In this document: positions 25,405-33,653 of the stretch, in pieces
How the letters are laid out: every line of letters starts with the position of its first letter
Position numbering within the stretch: position 1 is the first letter of the stretch
Assembly: GCA_028287115.1 (NCBI GenBank)
Contig: JAQBQF010000215.1
Location: forward strand, 1 to 58,682
Source: Myxococcales bacterium
GTDB lineage: Bacteria > Myxococcota_A > Polyangia > Haliangiales > Haliangiaceae
Direction of reading: 5' to 3'
Length of the DNA: 58,682 bases
Made by a program: the position numbers and the translations under genes
Notes under the pieces: model-generated
The model's input: the letters and a program-made list of their open reading frames with translations, nothing else
Database searches by the model: none
What the model was told of the DNA's origin: nothing

Positions 25405-25690
25405 TCCCGACCCACCTGGACAAAGACGCCGCGAAATCTGCGGAGTCACTCTGTATAGAAGGCCTAACTGGGCCTTTGGGGTACGTCTGGGTTAATCGTT
25501 TGACTTCAAAGGATCGCGATCGCAACGATCGATGTGTGGAATCGATTAAACGTGGCCACGCGCCAGATGGTGGGCAGCGTCAGCTGGTAGGCGCTCGCCC
25601 GATGTTCATGCTGTTCGTACGCTCGAGCAGCGCTCGTCAGAGACACGATGCGTGGAGCCGGGCTGCCCGGGACACTCCACACATCTCCCG

Positions 25691-27037
25691 TCACGGCGAC
25701 GGTGGCTTGGGCTGGACCGGCTTCGGGCCGAAGGCTCGTTTCGTGTCGCGCTGCGGCCGGCTGACGAGCGCCTGCGAGCGTTGGCGTGCGAGCTCCGTTC
25801 GCCCGAGCTCCGCGTACTCCGGGGTGGTCAGCGACGCCATGAACGCCACCATGTCGTCGATCTCGTTCTCGGTCAGCGCCAGCGGCTGGATGTCTTGGTC
25901 GAGCCAGGGGTCTCGCAATCCGGCGCCCTTGTTGTAGTGGTCCATGACATCCCACAGCGTCTGCTGGGAGCCATCGTGGAAGTAGGGCGCGGTCACCAGC
26001 ACGTTGCGGATGTCCGGCGTCTTGAAGGCGGCAGTGTCAGGCTGCTTCTTGGTAACGAGAAACCGGCCGAGCACGGACAGGTCGCTCTGAATGGCCGCTC
26101 GGTCGACCTCCGGCAGCTCGCCGGATGCGAGGAGCTTCTCGGCCTGCCGCGCGAGCGCGACGACGTCGTGGCGGACGATGTTGACGCCGATGTTGTGGAA
26201 GTCGTTGTCGGTGAAGTTTGTCGGGTCCAGCTTGGTATCGGTCAGCGCGTGGCACTTGTTACAGCGGCCGCGCGTATTGAACAGTTGCCAGCCGCGTTTG
26301 GCATCGTCGCCGATGGCATTCGTCTCGCCGGCGATGAAGTGATCGAACGGCGTGTCGTATGCGATCTGCGTCCTTTCGTACGCCGCGATCGCGCGCGTTA
26401 CGTCGGTGATGTTGGGCGCGCGACCGAACACGCGCTGGAATGCGTCGGTGTACTGCGCGTCGCTCGCGATCCCGGCCACGACGGCGTCGAGGGTCGGTTG
26501 GCCCATCTCACTGGGGTTGATCATCGGCAGCGCAGCCTGCTGCTCGAGCGTCGCGGCGCGACCGTCCCAGAACTGCGTCTTGTTGTAGAGCGCGTTCATG
26601 ATCGTTGGCGAGTTCCGCTGGCCGATACGCCCGTCAACGCCAATCGACGTGGCCCTTCCGTCGGTGAACGCGCGGCGCGGGTCGTGGCAGGTCGAGCAAG
26701 CGACGGTCCCATCGACCGACAACCGGCCGTCGAAGAACAGCTTCTCGCCGAGCGCGATCTTCTCGGGAGTCTGCGGATTGTCGCCCGGGATCACATCATG
26801 CGTGAGCTGGAGTGGCACGCCGACCTGTTCGACCGACTTCGGCTCGGACGATGGTCCCGGCGGCGGAATCGGGGGCGCACGGTGTGTCGCGGTCGTCACG
26901 ATGCGAGTGGGCACACTGGGCTGCATGCGCGCTTGCACGTGCACCGGCGCCGATCTCCGAGTCGCGACGGACCAGACCACGAGCGCCGCGATCGCCGCTG
27001 CCGCGACCGCCGCGACGACTGCAACTCGGCGGTTCAC
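25691..27037 (-). CDS. Di-haem cytochrome c peroxidase family protein, 448 aa
   Basis: Periplasmic, membrane-anchored di-haem protein (CcpA/MauG family). An N-terminal TM helix spans residues 5-26 and a Pro-rich linker follows. The first haem site is CSTCH at 114-118 and the second CNKCH at 259-263. The family segments RNSPTIMNALYNKTQFWDGR and PDIRNVLVTAPYFHDGS are present. Such proteins reduce H2O2 with electrons from small cytochromes, or oxidise protein side chains in MauG-type enzymes. It is divergent from the DoxX/ECF41 genes. The C-terminus is Lys/Pro-rich (KPVQPKPPSP). Confidence 0.92.
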   Translation of the reverse strand: MNRRVAVVAAVAAAAIAALVVWSVATRRSAPVHVQARMQPSVPTRIVTTATHRAPPIPPPGPSSEPKSVEQVGVPLQLTHDVIPGDNPQTPEKIALGEKLFFDGRLSVDGTVACSTCHDPRRAFTDGRATSIGVDGRIGQRNSPTIMNALYNKTQFWDGRAATLEQQAALPMINPSEMGQPTLDAVVAGIASDAQYTDAFQRVFGRAPNITDVTRAIAAYERTQIAYDTPFDHFIAGETNAIGDDAKRGWQLFNTRGRCNKCHALTDTKLDPTNFTDNDFHNIGVNIVRHDVVALARQAEKLLASGELPEVDRAAIQSDLSVLGRFLVTKKQPDTAAFKTPDIRNVLVTAPYFHDGSQQTLWDVMDHYNKGAGLRDPWLDQDIQPLALTENEIDDMVAFMASLTTPEYAELGRTELARQRSQALVSRPQRDTKRAFGPKPVQPKPPSP

Positions 27038-27246
27038 GACGGGCCCTTTCGACCCGGGCCGAGTGCCACGCGGGAGCCCGCGGACGGATCAATCATGGTC
27101 GGATTCATGGTCGCTTCCTCGTGCAGAACACGTGCCCCAGGAGCCAGACCGTGGGGTCCGATCTCGATCACCAGGAGTGAAGGCGTGGGCGCGCGTGATC
27201 ACGAGCGCGACGCTTGGCGGTTGGCAGACGATCGAGCTCGACCTTC

Positions 27247-27274
27247 TGTCACGTCTGCGCTGGCTGCGCGGTCT
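27247..27274 (+). promoter_or_regulatory. ECF41-type promoter upstream of the DoxX-like gene
   Basis: TGTCACG (27247-27253), 16 bp, then GGTCT (27270-27274). The -35 matches the published ECF41 consensus TGTCACA with the same spacing and a -10 of CGTC; here the -10 is GGTC. The same two elements with the identical 16-bp spacer precede the sigma gene (27843-27870). Confidence 0.7.
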
Positions 27275-27311
27275 TGTATGGAGACGGACCGACTACGACG
27301 GAGGTCAAACC

Positions 27312-27779
27312 ATGATGATGTCATCCACCGCAGTTGCGGCGCGTCGCAGCGAGCGCAGCACCAAACACGACAAGTTCATCTACCGAATCACCACGGGCAT
27401 CGTGCTGGCCGTGATGGTGTTCAGCATCTTCAACTTCATCTTCAACGACCACTTCCCATTTCCGAACGGTCCGGAAGGGGCATTCGTCCATCTTGGATTC
27501 CCGTACTACTTCAAGGTCGAGCTCACGACGGCCAAGATCCTCGGCGTACTCGCGTTCCTCATTCCGAGCGTGCCGCGCAAGCTCAAGGAGTTTGCGTATG
27601 TTGGCTTCGGCATCACGCTGCTGTCGGCCGGAATCGCTCACTACTCGGTCGGCGACGCCGGCCGGAGCCTCCTGTTCGTCCTGGATCCGCTGATCTTTTT
27701 CGGGATCCTGGTCGTCTCCTACATCTACTTCAATAGACTCCACGGCGAACCGAGCTCGACTCGCTCGATCGCGACCTGA
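27312..27779 (+). CDS. DoxX-like membrane protein, 155 aa
   Basis: DoxX-like family (PF13564): four TM helices (about residues 24-45, 68-84, 90-110 and 120-142) with the family pattern HLGFPYYFKVELTTAKILGV followed by FLIPSVPRKLKEFAYVGFG and IAHYSVGD. GGAGGTC precedes the ATG. DoxX-type proteins are frequent partners of ECF41 sigma factors and are linked to quinone or redox functions. The next gene is an ECF41 sigma factor 109 bp downstream, and both have the same promoter elements, so this gene is likely its regulon member. Confidence 0.85.
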   Translation: MMMSSTAVAARRSERSTKHDKFIYRITTGIVLAVMVFSIFNFIFNDHFPFPNGPEGAFVHLGFPYYFKVELTTAKILGVLAFLIPSVPRKLKEFAYVGFGITLLSAGIAHYSVGDAGRSLLFVLDPLIFFGILVVSYIYFNRLHGEPSSTRSIAT

Positions 27780-27842
27780 TCGCAGTTTCGCCGTCGCATC
27801 GCACGGCGACCCAAAGATCAAAGAAATTCCGACGTTCGATCG

Positions 27843-27870
27843 TGTCACGCCGCCGCCGCCAATCTGGTCT
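27843..27870 (+). promoter_or_regulatory. ECF41-type promoter upstream of the sigma gene
   Basis: TGTCACG (27843-27849), 16 bp, then GGTCT (27866-27870), followed by AGGAGG (27877-27882) and the ATG at 27889. It is identical in both core elements and spacer length to the site before the DoxX-like gene, which points to autoregulation. Confidence 0.7.
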
Positions 27871-27888
27871 CATCACAGGAGGTGCGCG

Positions 27889-28764
27889 ATGGCCGACGAT
27901 GACGTCACGATCTTCGAACAACACCGCGGCGCCTTGAAAGCGCTCGCGTACCGCATGCTCGGCGACACCGCGAGCGCAGAGGATGTCGTCCAGGAGGCGT
28001 GGATCCGCTGGCAAGGCCGCGAGGTGCAGGTCGAGAATCCTCGATCGTATCTGCTCACCGTGGCGACTCGGCTGTGTCTGAACGTGCTTGGTTCCGCGCG
28101 CGCGCGTCGCGAAGAGCCACGGACCTGGTTGCCTGAACCGATCGACGTCGAGGACCAGAGCAGCGGCCTCGGGCTCGAGGTCATGGAACAAGTCTCGATG
28201 GCGTTCCTCGTTGCGCTCCAACGGCTGAGTCCTGCCGAGCGCGCCGTCTTGCTCATGCACGACGTGTTCGATATGACTCACGCCGAAATCGCGAAGGTCC
28301 TGGACAAGACCGAAGCAGCATCGCGACAGGTCCTCAAGCGCGCGAAACAAGGCGTGACGGAAGCGCGCGAGGTCGTGGCCGCGTCGCATGACGACCATCG
28401 CCGGATGTTGCGCGCGTTCGCCGAGGCTTCACGTACCGGAAACGTTGCCGCGTTGACCGCGCTGCTCGCGGAGGATGCCGTGTTGATCACGGATGGGGGA
28501 CGGTCGGGTGTTCGCGTCGGTCGCGTGCGCAATTTGAACCGCCCGTTTCGCGGCGCGAAGAAGATCGCATCGGTCGTCGCTCGAAGTTGGCAAGCGGCCC
28601 CGGAGGAGACCCGCGAATACGTCCTCAACGGCCAGCCTGCGATCGTCGCGTTCCGCGATGGACGTCCATTTGCGGCGCTGTTTCTCGCGATCGCAAACGG
28701 CAAGATCGTGCAGATCTTCATCCAAGCAGATCGTGACCGGCTCGGCCGCATCGTAGTGTCGTAA
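27889..28764 (+). CDS. ECF41 (SigJ-like) RNA polymerase sigma factor with SnoaL-like C-terminus, 291 aa
   Basis: ECF sigma factor with an extra C-terminal NTF2/SnoaL-like domain. Region 2 (HRGALKALAYRMLGDTASAE, VQEAWIRWQ) is at residues 12-45 and region 4 (LSPAERAVLLMHDVFDMTHAE, KVLDKTEAASRQVLKRAK) near 115-160. The C-terminal ~120 residues include ITDGGRSG and LNGQPAIVAF, matching the regulatory extension that replaces an anti-sigma factor in ECF41 proteins. A strong RBS AGGAGG is present. It likely drives its own promoter and that of the DoxX-like gene; the signal is unknown. Confidence 0.92.
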   Translation: MADDDVTIFEQHRGALKALAYRMLGDTASAEDVVQEAWIRWQGREVQVENPRSYLLTVATRLCLNVLGSARARREEPRTWLPEPIDVEDQSSGLGLEVMEQVSMAFLVALQRLSPAERAVLLMHDVFDMTHAEIAKVLDKTEAASRQVLKRAKQGVTEAREVVAASHDDHRRMLRAFAEASRTGNVAALTALLAEDAVLITDGGRSGVRVGRVRNLNRPFRGAKKIASVVARSWQAAPEETREYVLNGQPAIVAFRDGRPFAALFLAIANGKIVQIFIQADRDRLGRIVVS

Positions 28765-28863
28765 CTATCAACCGCGGCCGAGACGCGCGTGCCGGACCCC
28801 GCCGTCGAGCAGCGCTTTCGATCTGGTGCGTGATGGATCGAGTGCGTCGTTGATCGATAACGT

Positions 28864-29238
28864 TCAAGGTTTCGGCAATGGCCGTCCGCTGGTGTAGATC
28901 CGCCCTGCGCGCCAAGCGTCGACACTCCAGATCATCACATCCAAGTCCTGACCTAGAAAATTCGCCTCCTCGATCGCGGGCGAACACGGCTTGCCGCACG
29001 TCGGGCACGGAAACCGGCCGGAGGTCAGGAGCGCGGCTTGCTCGGGAGTGACGGCGATATGAACCGTGGCTCCGTTGCTCGACGCGTCGGAGCAAATACA
29101 CAAGCCGATCGTTGCCACGCTTCTCTGATATGCACGCTCGCGTTCCGCGGCGCCAGGTTTGGACAAACGAGCGCCATAGGTTTCAACCGCGTGCGTGGCC
29201 GCTCGCTGTGCCGTACTGCTACAGCGCTCTGCCGCCAA
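28864..29238 (-). CDS. Hypothetical protein with zinc-ribbon-like Cys cluster, 124 aa
   Basis: Helical N-terminal part (Ala/Arg/Glu-rich), an ICSDAS segment, then CPTCGKPCSP, a CxxCxxxC cluster that could bind a metal, and a conserved-looking end DLDVMIWSVDAWRAGRIYTS. No family is recognised. The first available start is a TTG. The same frame stays open 27 more codons upstream with protein-like sequence (RVERLIQLKYEALAAERC) before a TAA, but has no ATG, so the 5' end may be missed or frameshifted near 29270-29315. Confidence 0.5.
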   Translation of the reverse strand: MAAERCSSTAQRAATHAVETYGARLSKPGAAERERAYQRSVATIGLCICSDASSNGATVHIAVTPEQAALLTSGRFPCPTCGKPCSPAIEEANFLGQDLDVMIWSVDAWRAGRIYTSGRPLPKP

Positions 29239-29464
29239 GGCCTCGTATTTCAGTTGGATCAGCCGTTCGACGCGAAGGGAGCGTGCTCTGAGACGACCGG
29301 TGTGCCGATTCGCTCGTTATGATCTTCGATGATGACCGAGACCGCGCGGAAATACGCAGATTCAACGCATCGCCTCGGCGACCTTGGCGCACCGCTCGCA
29401 ATCAGCGTTGCGAACCCGACCAGTTGATTCATTCGAATACCAGGCCCGCGCTGGGAGCAGATCG

Positions 29465-30007
29465 ATGTTGATGATCATCCACTCCGGTCAGACGGGCGTC
29501 GAACGCGGTGCCGCTCATGCTGCAGAAGCGGCGGGACTTTCATCGGGAGGCTTCATGCCCCTCGGTGGCCGCGATGAGCTCGGCAGAATCCCATTGCGGT
29601 TCGCGGACCTCCTAGCACCGTGCGTGGAACGGGGGCCTCGCTCTGCCGTGCGTGCAAACGTCAGGATTTCATCCGGTGTCTTGCTCGTCGTTCCAAACGC
29701 GTATGAGGCCGAGAGGTACACCGGAATGGCGGCCGTGCTGGTCGCCGCGCGAAAGCTCGCGTTGCCAAGGATGGTTTGTGATCCTTCGACCGATGTCGAC
29801 GATCTCGTGACCTGGACGCGTACCCGTCTACACGCATCTGGGTCGATCCGTCTCATGGTGACTGGCCCGCGCGAGACGCGTTGGAAGGAGGGTGAGGCGG
29901 CCGCACGGCGGCTCATTGTAGGGATCGCGATGCGGTACGAGCTAGACAACCAGCACCCCAGCTCGGTAGCGAGCGCGGATCCATCGACCACGACATCACC
30001 GAAGTGA
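29465..30007 (+). CDS. Putative molybdenum-carrier-like protein (Rossmann fold), 180 aa
   Basis: Resembles the moco-carrier/YpsA-like family (PF12694). MLMIIHSGQTGVERGAAHAA matches the family IISGGQTGVDRAALDAA loop, FMPLGGRDELGRIP matches the G-x-x-P-K-G-R region, ANVRISSGVLLVVPN follows, and VTGPRETRWKEGEAAARRL matches the C-terminal NVAGPRESxxPG segment. The family binds cofactor-like ligands; its biological role is not settled. GGAG lies before the ATG at 29465. The first Gly of the usual loop is His here (HSGQTG), a variation that may matter. Confidence 0.75.
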   Translation: MLMIIHSGQTGVERGAAHAAEAAGLSSGGFMPLGGRDELGRIPLRFADLLAPCVERGPRSAVRANVRISSGVLLVVPNAYEAERYTGMAAVLVAARKLALPRMVCDPSTDVDDLVTWTRTRLHASGSIRLMVTGPRETRWKEGEAAARRLIVGIAMRYELDNQHPSSVASADPSTTTSPK

Positions 30008-30140
30008 TCGCGCTCACCGCGCGACGTCCGCGGGCGCTCACCGCGAGGTGATCACGACGTCGTCCGTTGGTTTCCGCCCGATCAGCGTGCGCTCGGACGA
30101 TCGCCAGCTCCTGTCGCCAAGCCTGGACCCGAGCAGTTAA

Positions 30141-30187
30141 GCCGACCGCAACCCGCTGTTTGCGGCTGATCTGGCAGCCATCTCGCG
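30141..30187. repeat. 47-bp intergenic direct repeat, copy 1
   Basis: This matches 30301-30347 at 42 of 47 positions in the same orientation, exactly 160 bp apart. It lies in a 472-bp gene-free stretch (30008-30479) between the molybdenum-carrier-like gene and the CAP-like lipoprotein. Apart from the two repeat copies and two direct copies of GCGCTCACCGCG near 30014-30054, I see no gene there. Confidence 0.7.
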
Positions 30188-30300
30188 TTCGCGCAGAGGT
30201 CAAGCCGATGCAGACCTCGAGTGCTCAGAGACAGCGACCAAAGCGCCTTGATCGCCTACAGAAACTAGCCTGGGAACGGATCCGGAATCACGAGCCGGTT

Positions 30301-30347
30301 GCCGAGCGCAACCAGCCGTTTGCGGCTGAACTGGCAGCCATCTGGCG
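30301..30347. repeat. 47-bp intergenic direct repeat, copy 2 with small hairpins
   Basis: Copy 2 and its left flank can form GGTTGC-N5-GCAACC and AGCCG-TTTG-CGGCT hairpins. Weaker similarity to copy 1 extends leftward (AGCCTGG blocks at 30119 and 30267). It ends about 130 bp upstream of the lipoprotein start. It may be a structured leader RNA or the debris of a small mobile element; neither is proven. Confidence 0.6.
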
Positions 30348-30479
30348 AGCGATTCGCCAACGCGCGATGCGCGCATGTTGTTGGCTTGACTGCAAATGCG
30401 CTCCTGACAGCGCCTGGCACCGCACTTGCTGAGTGCAAGCCACGAAAGACAACTAACACTTCTTACGGGGAGAACTTCT

Positions 30480-31553
30480 ATGCGGATCGCCGGGAACTTT
30501 GCGCTTGCGTGTATGTCCACCAGCCTCTTGGTCGGTTGTGTGGCGAGCGTCGATGGAGACAGTGGTGACACGGCTGGCGACGTGGCCGACGAGACCGTCG
30601 ATGTGCCGGCCGATGAGCCGGATCCGACGCCGATCGCGGCCGGCAATCCCGATCTGCATCCGACCTACTTCAATGCGATCGAGAAGCGCATGCTGACGCT
30701 CACGAACCAGGCGCGTGCGCAGGAGAAGCTCGGCGTGCTGCGCGCGTCGGCCGCGCTCACGCAGGCGGCATTCGATGACGCTACCGCGATGGCGGCGAGC
30801 GGCACGGCGAAGAGCTCGATTGCTACCGCGGGCAAGTTCTACGTCAAGATGGACGATGACCCGTCGACGATCGACGCGGGCGGCCGGGTCTTCTTGCGCG
30901 TGTTCCAGGACGAGGACTCGTACGAAGCGTCCAACATGCTCTACGCCCCGGCAAATCGCACCATCGGTTTCGCGACCGTGAAGGCGAACGGGCACATCTA
31001 CGTCGCCGTGAGGTTCGGCGGCGATAGCAAGGTGGCGCTCCTGTCCGTCGGGTCGGGAACGATCGCCCAGTTCGGTGGCTTCGAGACCCAGCCGACGTGG
31101 CCGATCGCCGCGCCCGCTTTGGTGACGCAGCCCGGTCAGTGGTTCCACAACAAGGACGCGCACATCGTCAGCGGCGTGTCGGGGTATGCGGGCAGCCACA
31201 AGGTGTTGCGGATCAGCGACGCCGTCGACGACCAGGACACGGCGACGCAGATCGCTCGCGCGCGTCCCGGCGTCTACTACCGCGCCGACGTGTTCGTGCG
31301 CGGCGGCGGCAACTCCGGCAGCCAGAAGATCGCGCTCTCGTTCCTCGACGCCTCGTTCAAGGCGCTCAAGCTCGCGAACAGCGCGACGAGCGTGACGGTC
31401 TCCACGGGCGCCCCGGTCAACTGGACCGAGAAGATGACCGCGGACGCCCAGGCGCCGGCCGGGGCTGTTTGGGTCCGCGTCATCCTCGGCGACACGACAC
31501 CCGAAGAGCAGGGCACGTTCGATTACGACAACTTCCGCCTGCTCGCGTATTAA
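30480..31553 (+). CDS. CAP-like (SCP/PR1) lipoprotein with C-terminal beta-sandwich, 357 aa
   Basis: Lipoprotein signal MRIAGNFALACMSTSLLVGC, lipobox LVGC, then an Asp/Glu/Pro-rich acidic linker. Residues ~60-185 resemble a CAP/SCP domain (RMLTLTNQARAQEKLGVLRA, then AAFDDATAMAASG). The C-terminal ~140 residues look like a carbohydrate-binding beta-sandwich, ending DYDNFRLLAY, a typical CBM-like end. GGGGAGA precedes the ATG at 30480. It is probably surface or periplasmic; the ligand is unknown. Confidence 0.8.
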   Translation: MRIAGNFALACMSTSLLVGCVASVDGDSGDTAGDVADETVDVPADEPDPTPIAAGNPDLHPTYFNAIEKRMLTLTNQARAQEKLGVLRASAALTQAAFDDATAMAASGTAKSSIATAGKFYVKMDDDPSTIDAGGRVFLRVFQDEDSYEASNMLYAPANRTIGFATVKANGHIYVAVRFGGDSKVALLSVGSGTIAQFGGFETQPTWPIAAPALVTQPGQWFHNKDAHIVSGVSGYAGSHKVLRISDAVDDQDTATQIARARPGVYYRADVFVRGGGNSGSQKIALSFLDASFKALKLANSATSVTVSTGAPVNWTEKMTADAQAPAGAVWVRVILGDTTPEEQGTFDYDNFRLLAY

Positions 31554-31589
31554 CCGGTACTACCCGCGCAGCTGGCCGTGCGCTGAAGC

Positions 31590-31625
31590 GTCGTGATCGC
31601 CGGAGCGATGCCCGGAGATCACGAC
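31590..31625 (+). terminator. Strong hairpin downstream of the CAP-like gene
   Basis: GTCGTGATC pairs with GATCACGAC, and after a one-base mismatch CCGG pairs with CCGG around an 8-nt loop, giving a 13-bp stem. It is 36 bp past the stop and is followed by TTCCTGCGTTT. The T-run is weak but the stem is strong, so an intrinsic or RNA-stabilising terminator is likely. Confidence 0.55.
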
Positions 31626-31775
31626 TTCCTGCGTTTCGGCGCGGCAGCGAAATCCGGTCGAGTAATCCGAATACGAGACATCGTGAGCCGTGGTCGCGTA
31701 CAGGCAGCCGTGCTGTTCGGCATCGTGTCTAGTTAGTAGACGCTGCACGTGTCGTTCGCGCCCACCGCGCCACCG

Positions 31776-32672
31776 CTACAGCCGATGTTCAGGCCGAACC
31801 GGAGGACCTGGTTTGACGGGCGGATCGCGAGGAGCCGCGGCACCGGGCGTGCGGTGTGGACTGGTTTCGACTTTCGGCCCGCCGGCCGGCTCGATGTCGA
31901 TCTGACCGATGTTGGGTCCCTTGCCGGCGCGGACACCCGTAGGCGCGGCGTCATGCCACCGACCCAAGCCACCGATGACGACAGGTTCCGCGCTGCTGCT
32001 GGGAAAACTCACGACGGCGCTCGCGCGATGGCCTGCGCTGCACGCCTTGATCCGCTCGTTGGTCATCTCGACGAACTTCTGCGACGGCTTCGCCTCCTTC
32101 AAGTAGCGGTCGTAGGAAGTCAGCGCGACGTCGCACTTCCCGGCCTTCTCGTAGGCGATGCCGATCTTGAAGAACAGCACCGCATCCTTTGTCATGTCGT
32201 AGGCCGTGCCAAAACCGCGCGCCGCGGTCTCGTAGTGCCCTTCGGCCATGTCGTTGCTGGCTGCGCGGTAGATCTCGGCTGCGCGCGCAAAATCGGGCGC
32301 CGTCGAGCCGACGGTACCGCCGCACGCTTTGATCCGTTCGTTGGTCATCTCGACGAACTGCTGCGACGGCTTGGCCTCCTTCAAATAGCGGTCGTACGAG
32401 ATCAGCGCGGCATCGCACTTTCCGGCCTTCTCGTTGGCGATGCCGATCTTGAAGAACAGGACCGCATCCTTCGTGATCTCGTAGGCCTCGCCGAAACCGC
32501 GCGCGGCATTCTCATAGTGCCCTCCCGCCAACTCGCTGGTGGCTGCGCGGTAGATCTCGGCGGCGTGCGCGAAATCGGGGGCCGCAGTCGGCTGTGCGAG
32601 GCTGGTGACCGGCGTCGTCACGATGGCGACGGCGACCAGGCGCGCGACGAGACCGAACATCGCGGGACGCAT
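31776..32672 (-). CDS. Exported TPR protein with an internal 94-residue duplication, 298 aa
   Basis: Signal peptide at residues 1-26 (ends SLAQ). Two near-identical repeats (residues 31-117 and 125-211) each contain AAEIYRAA, FFKIGIA, EKAGKCD and SYDRYLKEAKPS; these are TPR-like helical hairpins as in periplasmic scaffold proteins. A Pro/Gly-rich tail (residues 230-298) ends PPVKPGPPVRPEHRL. The role is probably protein-protein interaction. TAAGAT lies 6 nt before the ATG, which could be a -10 element of a leaderless promoter. Confidence 0.82.
   Translation of the reverse strand: MRPAMFGLVARLVAVAIVTTPVTSLAQPTAAPDFAHAAEIYRAATSELAGGHYENAARGFGEAYEITKDAVLFFKIGIANEKAGKCDAALISYDRYLKEAKPSQQFVEMTNERIKACGGTVGSTAPDFARAAEIYRAASNDMAEGHYETAARGFGTAYDMTKDAVLFFKIGIAYEKAGKCDVALTSYDRYLKEAKPSQKFVEMTNERIKACSAGHRASAVVSFPSSSAEPVVIGGLGRWHDAAPTGVRAGKGPNIGQIDIEPAGGPKVETSPHRTPGAAAPRDPPVKPGPPVRPEHRL
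32040..32582. repeat. Tandem 282-bp intragenic duplication (TPR unit)
   Basis: Two 261-bp cores (32040-32300 and 32322-32582) repeat at a 282-bp period and encode the two 94-residue TPR-like units. Most differences look synonymous or conservative. The duplication appears recent and could expand or contract by recombination. Confidence 0.85.
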
Positions 32673-32901
32673 GTCGTCATCTTACACCGTCTGTTGTCGA
32701 GCGACGGTGACCGCCAAGGCGAGCAGTCACCGCGATATGCGCTGTCGGCGCGGTCACGCTACATTTCACGACAAGGTCACGGTGCAATCCGTACCGCACG
32801 GGCGGATGCGATCCGATCCGCGACCATACGTCGAGGTACGTGCTCGAGAACTTTCCGATGACGCGCAGATGGATCGCGGTGCGCCGTCGCATCGACGTGA
32901 T

Positions 32902-32929
32902 TTGACACGCGGGTGGCGAGGTTGATACA
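32902..32929 (+). promoter_or_regulatory. Candidate sigma-70 promoter for the ABC ATPase
   Basis: Consensus -35 TTGACA (32902-32907), a 16-bp spacer, then GATACA (32924-32929). GTAGGGTGG, which can serve as the RBS, follows before the TTG start at 32949. The -35 is a perfect match, the -10 is weak. Confidence 0.5.
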
Positions 32930-32948
32930 CGGTCCGTAGGGTGGTGCT

Positions 32949-33650
32949 TTGGGCGATCCTCTCGGCGTTCGTTACATCCACACGACCAAGAACTTCCGGC
33001 AGGGAAACACGGATCTTCCTGTCCTGAGCGGCGTCAATTTCGAGGTCGGCCCCGGAGAGTTCATCGCGCTGATGGGGCCATCGGGTTCTGGCAAGTCGAC
33101 GCTCTTGAACCTGACGGCCGGGATCGACAAGCCAACGTCGGGTCAGGTGTTCGTGGGCAGCCACGATCCCTGCTCGATGACTGAAACGCAGCTGTCCGAT
33201 TGGCGGCGTCAGTACGTCGGGTTTATTTTTCAGCGCTACCACCTACTCAACGTGCTCACCGCCGCCGAGAACGTCGAGGTGCCGCTGCTGTTGTTCAAGC
33301 TGTCGAAGGCAGAGCGACGGCGCAGGGTCCACACCGCGCTCGAGCTCGTCGGACTCGCCGATCGCGCGAAGCACTATCCGAAGCAGCTCTCCGGCGGCGA
33401 GGAGCAGCGCGTCGCGATCGCTCGCACGATCGTCAACGACCCTGCGCTCATCCTCGCCGACGAGCCAACCGGCGATCTCGACACGAAGTCGGCCGAGGAG
33501 ATCCTCGGGCTACTCGTGCTGCTCAACCAAACCTTCAAGAAGACCATCATCATGGTCACCCACGACCCGACGGCCGCGAAGTACGCGAATCGCACGCTGT
33601 ACCTGCACAAAGGCGTGTTCTCCGAGATCGGAAACCGCGAGCTCACGTAG
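32949..33650 (+). CDS. ABC transporter ATP-binding protein (MacB/LolD type), 233 aa
   Basis: Nucleotide-binding subunit of an FtsX-type ABC exporter. Walker A GPSGSGKS is at 43-50, the signature LSGGEEQR at 147-154 (Glu where Gln is usual), Walker B with ALILADEPTGD at 166-176 and the switch His in MVTHDPTAAKYAN. The only start upstream of the conserved part is TTG at 32949, preceded by GTAGGGTGG. It is convergent with the first FtsX permease, their stops 3 nt apart. Its partners are the two permeases, TolC and adaptor that follow on alternating strands. Confidence 0.92.
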   Translation: MGDPLGVRYIHTTKNFRQGNTDLPVLSGVNFEVGPGEFIALMGPSGSGKSTLLNLTAGIDKPTSGQVFVGSHDPCSMTETQLSDWRRQYVGFIFQRYHLLNVLTAAENVEVPLLLFKLSKAERRRRVHTALELVGLADRAKHYPKQLSGGEEQRVAIARTIVNDPALILADEPTGDLDTKSAEEILGLLVLLNQTFKKTIIMVTHDPTAAKYANRTLYLHKGVFSEIGNRELT

Positions 33651-33653
33651 CGC

